Assembly (NCBI RefSeq): GCF_027923905.1
Contig: NZ_AP026966.1
Location: 1,179,001-1,243,000 of the forward strand
Length of the DNA: 64,000 nucleotides
Direction: 5' to 3'
Origin: Massilia varians
GTDB taxonomy: Bacteria; Pseudomonadota; Gammaproteobacteria; Burkholderiales; Burkholderiaceae_D
Program-made: the position numbers and the translations under genes
In this document: positions 41,623-51,574 of the stretch, one piece after another
Numbering within the stretch: position 1 is the stretch's first letter
How the letters are laid out: each line of letters starts with the position of its first letter
Notes under the pieces: model-generated
What the model was told of the DNA's origin: nothing
What the model saw: only the letters and a program-made list of their open reading frames with translations
Databases searched by the model: none

Positions 41623-42252
41623 TTGGACAAGCGCTTCATGCGAGGGCTCTACCTCGTCACCCCGGACTGGGACGACACCGAGCGCCTGCTCGCGGTCACC
41701 GACACCGCCTTGGGCGCCGGCGCATCCCTGGTGCAGTACCGCCACAAGAGCGCCAGCCCGGCCTTGCGCACCGAGCAGGCCGCAGCCTTGCTGGCGCTGT
41801 GCCGCAGCCACGGGCGGCCGCTCGTGATCAACGACCACGTCGACCTGTGCCGCGAGCTCGGCGCCGACGGCGTGCACGTCGGCGGCACGGACCTGTCGGT
41901 GGCAGGGGCGCGCGCCCTGCTGGGACCGGACAAGATCGTCGGCGCTTCCTGCTACGGCGAGCTGACGCTGGCCGAGAGCGCCCGCCAGGCCGGCGCCAGC
42001 TACGTGGCCTTCGGCGGCTTCTATCCTTCGCCGGTCAAGAAGTACAGCTTCGTCACGCCACCGGAACTGGTCGAGGTCTGGCGCGACCGCGTGTCCCTGC
42101 CGTTGGTGGTGATCGGCGGCATGACGCCGCAGAACGCGGCTCCGCTGGTAAAGCGTGGCGCGTCGATGGTGGCGGCGATCACCAGCGTCTACGCGGCGCC
42201 CGACCCGGCAGCGGCGGTACGCGAGTTCTGCGCGCTGTTCCGGCACGCCTGA
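41623..42252 (+). CDS. thiE: Thiamin-phosphate synthase
   Basis: A 209-aa TIM-barrel enzyme that joins HMP-pyrophosphate and thiazole phosphate. The motifs QYRHKSA, VINDHVDL, GADGVHVGGTDLS and VVIGGMTPQNA are conserved. I chose the TTG at 41623 since AAAGGA is correctly spaced before it; the ATG at 41638 is an alternative that would trim five residues. It is the last gene of the thi operon. Confidence 0.94.
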   Translation: MDKRFMRGLYLVTPDWDDTERLLAVTDTALGAGASLVQYRHKSASPALRTEQAAALLALCRSHGRPLVINDHVDLCRELGADGVHVGGTDLSVAGARALLGPDKIVGASCYGELTLAESARQAGASYVAFGGFYPSPVKKYSFVTPPELVEVWRDRVSLPLVVIGGMTPQNAAPLVKRGASMVAAITSVYAAPDPAAAVREFCALFRHA

Positions 42253-42291
42253 ACATACAATAGCAGCGTTGCCACTCCTGTCATCCCGACC

Positions 42292-43005
42292 ATGCGAGCG
42301 CTGCGCCTGCTCATCCATACCGGCCGCCACCCGTCGGCCATCCTGCTGCTGGTACAGCTGCTCGGCATGCTGCTGTATCCCTTCATCGAGCGCGAGCCGG
42401 CCGGGCATACGGCCTTCAACGTGTTCGGCGTCGTGGTCCTGGCGCTGACCATCCGCATGGTGCGGCGCACGCCGGGCGAGACCCGGATCAGCGTGGCGCT
42501 GGCGGTGCCGATCGTGATCCTGCTGGCGCTGCAGACCGTCTACGACCTGCGCAGCACGCTGCTGCCCTGGTCCTCGGCGCTGGAAGCGCTGTTCTACTTC
42601 TACGCCGCCGGCAGCCTGATCGCCTACATGATGGGCGACCGCAAGGCCACCACCGACGAGCTGTTCGCGGCCGGCGCCACCTTCACCCTGCTGGCCTGGG
42701 GCTTCACCCACCTCTACCTGATGGTGCAGGAACTGCATCCCGGCACCTTCGCGGCCGCCGTCAACGCCAGCGCTCCGCGTACCTGGAGCGAGCTGAATTA
42801 CCTGAGCTTCGCGCTGCTGTCGAGCACCGGCATCGGCGACGTGATTCCGCTGACCGTGCATGCGCGCGCCCTGTGCAGCGTCGAGATGCTGGTCGGCGTG
42901 ATGTACCTGGCGGCGGTGGTGGCGCGCCTGATCGGCTTCACCACCCAGGGCGGGATCTACCGGCGCCACCCGGATGCGGCGCGTGAGCCATGGGAAGGAG
43001 ACTAG
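42292..43005 (+). CDS. Two-helix-pore ion channel family protein
   Basis: A 237-aa membrane protein with about six hydrophobic segments. The pore region reads FALLSSTGIGDVIP, followed by a final helix with EMLVGVMYLAAVVARLIG. The filter is TGIGD rather than TVGYGD, which suggests altered ion selectivity. Family: Ion_trans_2-like. It follows thiE by 39 bp but is unrelated to thiamin. Confidence 0.8.
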   Translation: MRALRLLIHTGRHPSAILLLVQLLGMLLYPFIEREPAGHTAFNVFGVVVLALTIRMVRRTPGETRISVALAVPIVILLALQTVYDLRSTLLPWSSALEALFYFYAAGSLIAYMMGDRKATTDELFAAGATFTLLAWGFTHLYLMVQELHPGTFAAAVNASAPRTWSELNYLSFALLSSTGIGDVIPLTVHARALCSVEMLVGVMYLAAVVARLIGFTTQGGIYRRHPDAAREPWEGD

Positions 43006-43041
43006 CGCATGCGTGGTGAATAAAATGCGGCCCGCACGCGC

Positions 43042-43187
43042 TAATGCCGTTCAGTTAAGCGTAGGGTGGCCGGGTTTCCCGGCCGCGCGTTCAACTCCAT
43101 TTTGCTCTGCCACAGTGCATTGGTGACTTGGACGCGCGGTCGGCGAAGCCGACCACCCTACATTTTTACGCTAACTGAACGGCATTA
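43042..43187 (+). mobile_element. 146-bp MITE-like element, copy A, with 12-bp target duplication
   Basis: The ends TAATGCCGTTCAGTTA and TAACTGAACGGCATTA are perfect 16-bp inverted repeats. GCCCGCACGCGC occurs immediately on both sides (43030-43041 and 43188-43199), an exact 12-bp direct repeat. The core is a GTAGGGTGG double-hairpin repeat with arms GGCCGGG-TTT-CCCGGCC and GGTCGGC-GAA-GCCGACC. There is no coding capacity. A second copy of equal length lies inverted at 46087-46232. The mobilising transposase is not in the window. Confidence 0.85.
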
Positions 43188-43288
43188 GCCCGCACGCGCC
43201 GTGTTAAGTCTTCGATAAGACGCATGCCTTAACGTGGCGCGGTTTGCAGCACCAACATCCCGCCACCGCTGCGCCACTGCCTGCGTGC

Positions 43289-44052
43289 ATGATGCCCACG
43301 ACCCGGATACGCAATACCTTTCTTGCCGTCCTGCTGGCGCCGCTCGCCGCCTATGTGGCCGCGGCAAGCTTCCCCAATCCGACGTTCGACTACCGCTACA
43401 GCTACGAGAACTACCGGATCTGGTCCGATCGACCGATTCCGGACGAGATCACCGGGGTGCTGGACGACGTGACGCGGCGCCTGCGCACCTCCAGCCTGCA
43501 CGAGCGCGATACGCCGGTCGAGATCTTCTTCTGCAACGAACCCTGGCGCATGTGGCTCTACGGCCGTGCGTTCAGCAGCCAGATGGGCGGGGCGGCCGAC
43601 GTCTGGCTGACCCGGCAGGTCTTCATCCGCGCCTCCGACATTCCAGCCAACCGCCTCCACACCCCGACAGGCGGGCCGCTGGCCGATGTGGCGCAGCGCC
43701 CGCTGTCCTACTTCATCGCCCACGAGATCACCCACAACGACGTCTCGCGCCGCTTCGGGCGCACGGTGATGCTGCGCTATCCGGAGTGGCTGCTGGAAGG
43801 CTATGCCGACTACGTGGGCAAGGCCGGCGACTTCGACTTCGAGGAGAACCGCGCGCTGTTCGCGGCCGGCGCCAGTGCCCTCGACCGCGACAGGAGCGGC
43901 CTGTATCCGAATTTCACCTGAAGATCGCCTACCTGCTCGACAAGAAAGGCTGGACGCTGCAGCAGGTGTTCGACAATCCCCCCGACGAGGAGGAACTGGA
44001 CGCGCGCCTGCGTACACGGCATATGTATCAATTTGCGCCCGGCGTGGATTGA
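43289..44052 (+). pseudogene. Frameshifted zinc metallopeptidase-like gene (HExxH)
   Basis: The first frame (43289-43921) has an N-terminal hydrophobic signal, then FIAHEITHNDVSRRFG with the HExxH zinc motif and WLLEGYADYVGKAG with the likely third ligand. After GLYPN the frame ends at a TGA, while the next frame continues FHLKIAYLLDKKGWTLQQVF to a stop at 44050-44052. Adding one G near 43911 would restore GLYPEFHLK. Without it the protein lacks its last 45 residues but keeps the active site. Two ATGs are in tandem at 43289 and 43292, with no clear ribosome-binding site. A sequencing error is possible. Confidence 0.65.
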
Positions 44053-44112
44053 CCGGCCGTGGCGCCGCATGCGATATTGCCTTTCTTGCCATCTTCATCG
44101 AAAGCATCCGCA

Positions 44113-45549
44113 ATGCGTCTTTACGTCACCGCCCTTGTCCTCGCACTGGCCAGCGCCGGTTGCGCCCAGGTCCCCACCGCCGCCATCTCGCCGGAGGCGC
44201 TGCGCACCCACGTGCAATACCTCTCCTCCGACCAGCTCGAAGGCCGCGGCACGCCCTCGCGCGGGCAGGACCTCGCCACCGACTACATCGCGGCCCAGTT
44301 CCGCAAGGCCGGCCTGGAGCCGGCCGGCGACGACGGCTACTTCCAGACCGCGACCTGGCAGTACGCCGAGCGCAATGCCGACGACGTGAGCCTGACGGTG
44401 CTTGCCGGCGGCGCCAGCATCGCGGTGCCGAGCGGCGGCGCGACCGGCAACTTCCTCGATCCGGTCACCCTGGCGGCCACGCCGGCAGTGTTCATGAGCT
44501 GGAAGGATGCGCTGGACAACAGCGAGGCCGCCAACGGCAAGGTGCTGGTGGTGCCGGCCCCGCCGGTGCCGCGCGCCGCGCGCCAGCTGCAGGAAAAACT
44601 CAAGGGCAAGCCGCTGCTGGTCGTCATGATCGACCGCGAGCGCCGTCATGGCGCCGGCACCGGCGGCTGGCTGATCGATCCGGAACAGGCCGCGCCGCAG
44701 GGCGCGGTGCCGGTGCTGTTGTTGCATGCGCCTGACGCCGCGGCGGCGCTGGAGAAGGGCGGCGCGAGCGTGAGCGCGCGGGTCGCGGCCCCGCGCATCC
44801 GCCCGGTCAAGCTGCGCAACGTGGTCGGCGTGCTGCGCGGCGCCGATCCGGTGCTGAAGAACACCTACGTCCTGATGACGGCGCACCACGATCACGTCGG
44901 CATCCGCGACGGCGAAATCTACAACGGCGCCAACGACGACGCCAGCGGCGTGGTGTCGCTGATCGAAGCGGCGAACGTGCTGGCCGCGCGCAAGGAGCGC
45001 GCGCGCCGCAGCATCGTGTTCATGACCTTCTTCGGCGAGGAACTCGGCATGCTGGGCTCGAAGTACTATGCGCGCCACCCGGTGTTCCCGCTGAAGGACA
45101 CGGTGGTGAACATCAACCTCGAGCAGACCGGCCGCACCGACGACAGCGAAGGCAAGCAGCTCGATTCGATCGCCATGACCGGCTACGATTTCTCGACCCT
45201 GGGCGACATGCTCAAGAAATCCGCCGAGCGCACGGGAGTGCGCCTGTGGAAGCACGCGGCCTTCAGCGACGCCTTCTTCTCGCGCGCCGACAACCAGTCG
45301 CTGGCCGATGCCGGCGTGCCGGCGCACACCCTGTCGGTGGCCTACGGCTTCCCGGACTACCACGGCAAGGACGACACCTGGGACAAGCTCGACTACGACA
45401 ACATGGCGCGCGTCACGCGCATGCTGACCGAAGGCGTGTATGACATCGCCAACGCGACCGAGCGCCCGACCTGGACGGCGGCGCCGAAGGCGGCCAACTA
45501 CGCCGCCAAGGGACGCGCGCTCACGGCCGGCGAGGCGGCCGCCAAGTGA
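44113..45549 (+). CDS. M28 family metallopeptidase lipoprotein
   Basis: A 478-aa zinc aminopeptidase-like enzyme. The lipobox LASAGC puts the lipidated cysteine at 17, so the protein is membrane-anchored outside the cytoplasm. M28 metal ligands appear in AHHDHVGIR, GANDDASGVV, FGEELGMLG, INLEQTGRTDD and near the end YHGKDDTWDKLD. A PA-like insert (about 130-225) lies between the first domain and the metal motifs. The GNAT gene starts inside its stop codon (GTGA). Confidence 0.92.
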   Translation: MRLYVTALVLALASAGCAQVPTAAISPEALRTHVQYLSSDQLEGRGTPSRGQDLATDYIAAQFRKAGLEPAGDDGYFQTATWQYAERNADDVSLTVLAGGASIAVPSGGATGNFLDPVTLAATPAVFMSWKDALDNSEAANGKVLVVPAPPVPRAARQLQEKLKGKPLLVVMIDRERRHGAGTGGWLIDPEQAAPQGAVPVLLLHAPDAAAALEKGGASVSARVAAPRIRPVKLRNVVGVLRGADPVLKNTYVLMTAHHDHVGIRDGEIYNGANDDASGVVSLIEAANVLAARKERARRSIVFMTFFGEELGMLGSKYYARHPVFPLKDTVVNINLEQTGRTDDSEGKQLDSIAMTGYDFSTLGDMLKKSAERTGVRLWKHAAFSDAFFSRADNQSLADAGVPAHTLSVAYGFPDYHGKDDTWDKLDYDNMARVTRMLTEGVYDIANATERPTWTAAPKAANYAAKGRALTAGEAAAK

Positions 45550-46067
45550 ACGGCGGCGCGGTCCTGGTGCGGCGCCTGCTGGAGCACGAGTGGCAGGCCT
45601 ACCGCGCGATCCGCCTGCGCGCGCTGGCGCAGGCGCCCGAGGCCTTCGGCAGCACGCTGGCGAGGGAAGAGGAACTGCCGGACGAGACCTGGGCGGCGCG
45701 GGTGGCGAAGTCCGTGGTGTCCGGCATCGATTGCGCGCTGGTGGCGGAGCAGGGGGGCGCCTTCATCGGCCTGCTGTGGGCCAAGGTGGACGCGCAGGAT
45801 GCCGGCCGGGTGAACCTGTTCCAGATGTGGGTGGCGCCGCAATGGCGCGGGCGCGGCGTGGCGGCGGCGCTGCCGGACGAGGCACTCGCCTGGGCGAGAG
45901 CGCGCGGGACGCGGGTCGTGCACCTGGGCGTGAACAGCGAGAATGCGGGCGCGCTCAGGCTGTACGGGCGCGCGGGTTTCCGCCCGATCGGGGAACCCTA
46001 CCTGATGCGCGAGGGCGCGCCGCACATGGAGCAGGAAATGCGCCTGATATTGACTGGCGCCGCATAA
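45546..46067 (+). CDS. GNAT family N-acetyltransferase
   Basis: A 173-aa acetyltransferase starting at a GTG that overlaps the M28 peptidase stop. The acetyl-CoA motif is MWVAPQWRGRGVAAALPDEAL, followed by LGVNSENAGALRLYGRAGF, the usual motif B. Substrate unknown. It ends just before a terminator interrupted by a mobile element. Confidence 0.9.
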   Translation: MNGGAVLVRRLLEHEWQAYRAIRLRALAQAPEAFGSTLAREEELPDETWAARVAKSVVSGIDCALVAEQGGAFIGLLWAKVDAQDAGRVNLFQMWVAPQWRGRGVAAALPDEALAWARARGTRVVHLGVNSENAGALRLYGRAGFRPIGEPYLMREGAPHMEQEMRLILTGAA

Positions 46068-46255
46068 AAAAAGGGACGCCGAAGCGTAATGCCGTTCAGT
46101 TAGCGTAAAAATGTAGGGTGGTCGGCTTCGCCGACCGCGCGTCCAAGTCACTAATGCACTTTGGCAGAGCACAATGGAGTTGAACGCGCGGCCGGGAAAC
46201 CCGGCCACCCTACGCTTAATTGAACAGCATTAGACGCCGAAGCGTCCCTTTTTTT
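46066..46255. terminator. Bidirectional terminator split by MITE copy B
   Basis: Removing the element and one 12-bp repeat restores AAAAAAAGGGACGC-CGAA-GCGTCCCTTTTTTT, a perfect 14-bp palindrome between the convergent GNAT and subtilase genes. The present sequence has its halves at 46066-46086 and 46233-46255, with the 146-bp element in between. The outer halves can still pair, with the element as a large loop. Confidence 0.85.
46087..46232 (-). mobile_element. 146-bp MITE-like element, copy B, with 12-bp target duplication
   Basis: In inverted orientation to copy A. The ends TAATGCCGTTCAGTTA and TAATTGAACAGCATTA pair with two mismatches. GACGCCGAAGCG flanks it on both sides (46075-46086 and 46233-46244). 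The central segment differs from the reverse complement of copy A at only a few positions. The internal double hairpin has arms GGTCGGC-TTC-GCCGACC and GGCCGGG-AAA-CCCGGCC. Confidence 0.85.
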
Positions 46256-46270
46256 CATGCTGCGAAAGGC

Positions 46271-47833
<1,563 letters not shown>

Positions 47834-48198
47834 GAATCTTCTCCGTTTGAAAACAAGTTATGTCGCCTTGGCTCTGTAGGCCGCGTGCGTTGTTGTGCCA
47901 CCTCATGGGTGGTGAAATTAGTGTATTTCAAAAGCTTGTATATATGCATACCAAATTCAACTGTGCGCAGGCAACACTTGATCAGGCACAGCTCGCTACC
48001 GTTTGTCCATACACATCGTCTGTACAACGTGCTATCATCTTCCCCAAATATCCGCACAAAACGCACGCTTCGCCCCATCGTGCGTAAGCAAACGCCGAGG
48101 CGCGCCACGCGCATGCCCACTTCTTGTTATCATTTTAAACTTTACGGCGTTGCAATCCGGCGGCGTCCGTTGCGAGTACGAGGTTTAGGAAGGGAAAC
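47834..48198. other. Divergent promoter region of subtilase gene and frmA
   Basis: A 365-bp stretch without a supported gene, clearly more AT-rich than its surroundings. It must hold the two divergent promoters. I see no strong operator palindrome; TATATATGCATA at about 47940-47951 and TTATCATTTTAAAC at about 48127-48140 are the most promoter-like parts. Confidence 0.5.
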
Positions 48199-49305
48199 AT
48201 GAAGACCAAGGCTGCAGTTGCATGGAAGGCGGGCCATCCGCTCACGATCGAAGAAGTTGAACTCGAAGGCCCGAAGGCCGGCGAGGTGCTGGTCGAGGTC
48301 AAGGCGACCGGCATCTGCCACACCGATTACTACACGCTGTCCGGCGCCGATCCGGAAGGCCTGTTTCCCGCCATCCTCGGCCACGAAGGCGCGGGCGTGG
48401 TGGTGGACGTCGGCCCGGGTGTCACCAGCCTGCGCAAGGACGACCACGTCATTCCGCTGTACACCCCGGAGTGCCGCCAGTGCAAATTCTGCCTGTCGCA
48501 GAAGACCAACCTGTGCCAGGCCATCCGTACCACGCAAGGCCGCGGCCTGATGCCCGATGCGACCTCGCGCTTCTCGCTGGACGGCAAGCCGCTGTACCAC
48601 TACATGGGCACCTCGACCTTCTCGAACTACATCGTGGTGCCGGAGATCGCCCTGGCCAAGGTGCGTTCTGACGCGCCCTTCGACAAGATCTGCTACATCG
48701 GCTGCGGCGTCACCACCGGCATCGGCGCCGTGATCTTCACCGCCAAGGTGGAGGCGGGGGCCAACGTGGTCGTGTTCGGTCTGGGCGGCATCGGCCTGAA
48801 CGTGATCCAGGCCGCCAAGATGGTGGGCGCCGACAAGATCATCGGCGTCGACCTGAACCCGGAACGCGAAGCGATGGCGCGCAAGTTCGGCATGACCCAC
48901 TTCATCAATCCGACCAAGGTCGAAAACGTGGTCGACGCCATCGTCCAGCTGACCGACGGCGGCGCCGACTACAGCTTCGAATGCGTGGGCAACGTCACCA
49001 CCATGCGCCAGGCGCTGGAGTGCTGCCACAAGGGCTGGGGCCAATCGATCATCATCGGCGTGGCGGCGGCGGGCCAGGAAATCTCGACCCGTCCGTTCCA
49101 GCTGGTGACCGGGCGCGTGTGGAAGGGCTCCGCCTTCGGCGGCGCGCGCGGCCGCACCGACGTGCCGAAGATCGTCGACTGGTACATGGAAAACAAGATC
49201 AACATCGATGACCTGATCACCCACCACCTGCCGCTCGAGCGCATCAACGAAGGCTTCGACCTGATGAAGTCGGGCGAATCGATCCGCTCGGTCGTGGTCT
49301 ACTGA
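48199..49305 (+). CDS. frmA: S-(hydroxymethyl)glutathione dehydrogenase (class III ADH)
   Basis: A 368-aa zinc enzyme that oxidises the glutathione adduct of formaldehyde to S-formylglutathione. The catalytic zinc site is GICHTD with GHEGAG, and the structural zinc site is CRQCKFCLSQKTNLC. The NAD-binding loop is FGLGGIGLN. The ATG follows AGGAAGGG. No S-formylglutathione hydrolase gene lies next to it. Confidence 0.97.
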   Translation: MKTKAAVAWKAGHPLTIEEVELEGPKAGEVLVEVKATGICHTDYYTLSGADPEGLFPAILGHEGAGVVVDVGPGVTSLRKDDHVIPLYTPECRQCKFCLSQKTNLCQAIRTTQGRGLMPDATSRFSLDGKPLYHYMGTSTFSNYIVVPEIALAKVRSDAPFDKICYIGCGVTTGIGAVIFTAKVEAGANVVVFGLGGIGLNVIQAAKMVGADKIIGVDLNPEREAMARKFGMTHFINPTKVENVVDAIVQLTDGGADYSFECVGNVTTMRQALECCHKGWGQSIIIGVAAAGQEISTRPFQLVTGRVWKGSAFGGARGRTDVPKIVDWYMENKINIDDLITHHLPLERINEGFDLMKSGESIRSVVVY

Positions 49306-49327
49306 TACCTGCCATTCGGCATCCTCG

Positions 49328-49353
49328 ACGCGGCCTCCAGGCCGCGTTTTTTC
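49328..49353 (+). terminator. Terminator of frmA
   Basis: ACGCGGCC pairs perfectly with GGCCGCGT over a TCCA loop and is followed by TTTTT. Confidence 0.9.
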
Positions 49354-49365
49354 ATTCTGCACACC

Positions 49366-49450
49366 GGGGTCAGGTCTGACATTTAGACACGAACTCGAGC
49401 ATTGATGTGTTGTATTGCTCAGCCCGTGTCCGAATGTCAGACCTGACCCC
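49366..49450. repeat. 85-bp interspersed palindrome, copy 2
   Basis: It has the same 18-bp arms, the same TA/CG mismatch and the same GACACG/CGTGTC inner stem as the copy at 7862-7946. The 33-bp core, however, aligns with that copy only after reverse complementing (about 22 of 33 bases match). It lies just after the frmA terminator. Confidence 0.85.
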
Positions 49451-49566
49451 GGGTGTTTTTTCGTTCTGCTCCGCCATTTCTGCCGCCTGTCGCACCGGGC
49501 TGGCACGCGTCTGCACACACGCCTAGAGTAGTTGCGGTGCCGGGGTGGTCCGGCTCAAAGTAGAAA

Positions 49567-49598
49567 AAAAGTTCTAGACAATTTTATCTAGAACTTTT
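49567..49598. promoter_or_regulatory. Perfect AT-rich palindrome upstream of the M56 gene
   Basis: AAAAGTTCTAGA and TCTAGAACTTTT are 12-bp perfect inverted repeats with an 8-bp spacer, 34 bp before the M56 start. This is a likely operator for a dimeric regulator, or possibly a transcription stop. It does not match the classical BlaI consensus TACA-N-TGTA. Confidence 0.6.
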
Positions 49599-49631
49599 AA
49601 TCTAGTTGCCAACGATGAGGGGGCACACCCG

Positions 49632-51455
49632 ATGGACGAATGGTTCGGTACCGCGGCAAGCAGCCTGGCCTGGGCGCTGATCGATTTCCTGTGGCAGGGC
49701 CTGCTGGTCGGCTGGGTGGCGGCGCTGCTGCTGGCGCTGATGCGCAAGGCGCGGCCGCAGGCGCGCTACCTGGTGGCCTGCGGCGCGCTGCTGCTGTGCG
49801 CGGCGCTGCCGCTGGCCGGGATGGTCGCGCGCATGGCCGAGGCGGATGCCGGCCCGGCCAGTTCCGCGCTGCCGGTCGTGGCATCCGGCACGGTGGCGAA
49901 CGCGGTGGCGGCGCTGCCGCTGGCCGCCATCGATGCCGGCCGGTTCGCCGCCTGGACGAATTGGGAGTCGGCCCTGCAGGAGCGCCTGCCGCTGGTGCTG
50001 TTGTGCTGGGCGCTGGGCGCCGGCCTGCTGGCACTGCGCATGGTGCTCGGGCTGGCCTGGGTGCGCCGGCGGACCCGGGCGGGGCAGTACCGGCTGGACC
50101 CGGCCTGGCAGGCGCGGCTCGACAGGATGGCGCAGGGCATGGGCATCGCCCGCCGCGTCACCCTCGGCCTGGTCGACGACTTGACGAGTCCGGTGACCGC
50201 TGGCTGGTGGCGCCCGGTGGTGCTGGTGCCCGCAAGCCTGGTGTCGGGCATGCCGCCGCAGCTGCTGGAAGCGCTGCTGGCGCACGAACTGGCGCACGTG
50301 CGCCGTTGTGATTACGTAGTGAATGTGATCCAGAGCGCGATCGAGATCCTGCTGTTCTACCACCCGGCCGTGTGGTGGCTGTCGAAGCGGATCCGCGACG
50401 AGCGCGAACAGATTGCAGATGATGTAGCCGCAAGCACGCTCGGCGAACCGCGGCGCCTGGCACTTGCACTGTCCGAACTGGACCTGTTCCAGTTCACCCC
50501 GCAACTTGCCCCAGCAGCACATGGAGGAAATCTTATGTCCCGCATCAAACGCCTGGTTCGTCCCGAAGTCGAACCGCTGAACTGGAAGCTGGCGCTTCCG
50601 ATCCTGGGCCTGGCCACCGCGGCCGCCTTCTATTCCTGGTCGGCGCCGGCCCATGCCGAGGCCGGGCAGCCGACGCCGGCGCCGCGTGCCGAGCCGGCAC
50701 CCCGTCCGCAAGCCGCGCCGGCCGAGCACCGCGTGGTGCGCAAGGAGGGCAGGGAAGAACCCTATGCCGTGGTGCGCGCCAATGACAAGAACACGAGCAT
50801 GAGCGGCAGCAACGAGGACTGGGACGACATCAAGGAAGCCAAGCGCCGCATTGGCGGCGACTTCCTGTGGTTCCGCGAGGGCGGCCAGGCCTGGTACATC
50901 CAGGACGCCGGCGTGCTGGCCAGGGTCGACGCGGCCTGGGCCCCGATGACCAGGCTGGGGGCGCAGATGGACGCGTACGGCAAGGAGATGGACGTGCACG
51001 GCAAGGAGATGGATGCGCTCGGCAAGGAAATGGACGTGGCGGCGCGCGGCTTCAAGCCGGACGAGGGCAAGCTGCGTGCGGTCGAGAAGCGCATGGAAGC
51101 GCTGGGCGAAGACATGGAGAAGCTCGGCAGGCAGATGGGGGCGACCGATAGCGTCAAGGAACGCGAGCGCATCCAGCGCCGCATGAGCGAGGTCGGCCAG
51201 CAGATGTCGGCGGCCGGGCAGGAGATTGGCCAGCTGCACCAGGGGCCGGGCATGCGCGAGGCGCAGAAGTCGATGGACGCGATCGGCCGCCGCATGAGTG
51301 AGGCCGGCAAGCCGATGGATGCGATCGGCAAGAAGATGGGCGCGCTCGGCAAGGAAATGGAGCGCGAGAGCAAGGCGGCCGACAAGACAGTGCGCGCCCT
51401 GATCCGCGAAGCGCGCGACAAGGGGCTGGCCAAGCCGGTGCCGCAGGCTGGCTGA
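49632..51455 (+). CDS. M56 family (BlaR1-like) membrane metallopeptidase with C-terminal heptad repeats
   Basis: A 607-aa protein. Four membrane segments lie at about 12-36, 43-58, 117-140 and 312-332. The zinc motif is HELAH at 218-222, followed by RRCDYVVN. After the last membrane segment comes a proline-rich linker, then a long region (about 437-600) built on a Gly-x-x-Met heptad, with four clear turns GAQMDAY, GKEMDVH, GKEMDAL and GKEMDVA and later degenerate ones. BlaR1-type proteases cleave a BlaI-like repressor in response to an envelope signal. No BlaI gene is adjacent, since frmA precedes it and an SRPBCC gene follows. Confidence 0.87.
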   Translation: MDEWFGTAASSLAWALIDFLWQGLLVGWVAALLLALMRKARPQARYLVACGALLLCAALPLAGMVARMAEADAGPASSALPVVASGTVANAVAALPLAAIDAGRFAAWTNWESALQERLPLVLLCWALGAGLLALRMVLGLAWVRRRTRAGQYRLDPAWQARLDRMAQGMGIARRVTLGLVDDLTSPVTAGWWRPVVLVPASLVSGMPPQLLEALLAHELAHVRRCDYVVNVIQSAIEILLFYHPAVWWLSKRIRDEREQIADDVAASTLGEPRRLALALSELDLFQFTPQLAPAAHGGNLMSRIKRLVRPEVEPLNWKLALPILGLATAAAFYSWSAPAHAEAGQPTPAPRAEPAPRPQAAPAEHRVVRKEGREEPYAVVRANDKNTSMSGSNEDWDDIKEAKRRIGGDFLWFREGGQAWYIQDAGVLARVDAAWAPMTRLGAQMDAYGKEMDVHGKEMDALGKEMDVAARGFKPDEGKLRAVEKRMEALGEDMEKLGRQMGATDSVKERERIQRRMSEVGQQMSAAGQEIGQLHQGPGMREAQKSMDAIGRRMSEAGKPMDAIGKKMGALGKEMERESKAADKTVRALIREARDKGLAKPVPQAG

Positions 51456-51472
51456 GTCCGGTCAGGCAATAG

Positions 51473-51511
51473 AAAAATCGGCCTGCCGCACGCTGCGACA
51501 GGCCGATTTTT
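51473..51511. terminator. Bidirectional terminator between M56 and SRPBCC genes
   Basis: AAAAATCGGCCTG pairs perfectly with CAGGCCGATTTTT around a 13-base loop and serves both convergent genes. Confidence 0.9.
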
Positions 51512-51574
51512 ACCAACTGGTCAAAAATGCCGGCGCGCTGCCTCAGCAGCGGCGCGCCGGGGCCGCGACCGGCC

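Noticed and set aside
43042..43187. Plain bidirectional terminator
   Set aside because: The long terminal inverted repeats and exact 12-bp flanking duplication, shared by a second copy, are better explained by insertion. There is a T-rich run only on one side, inside the element.
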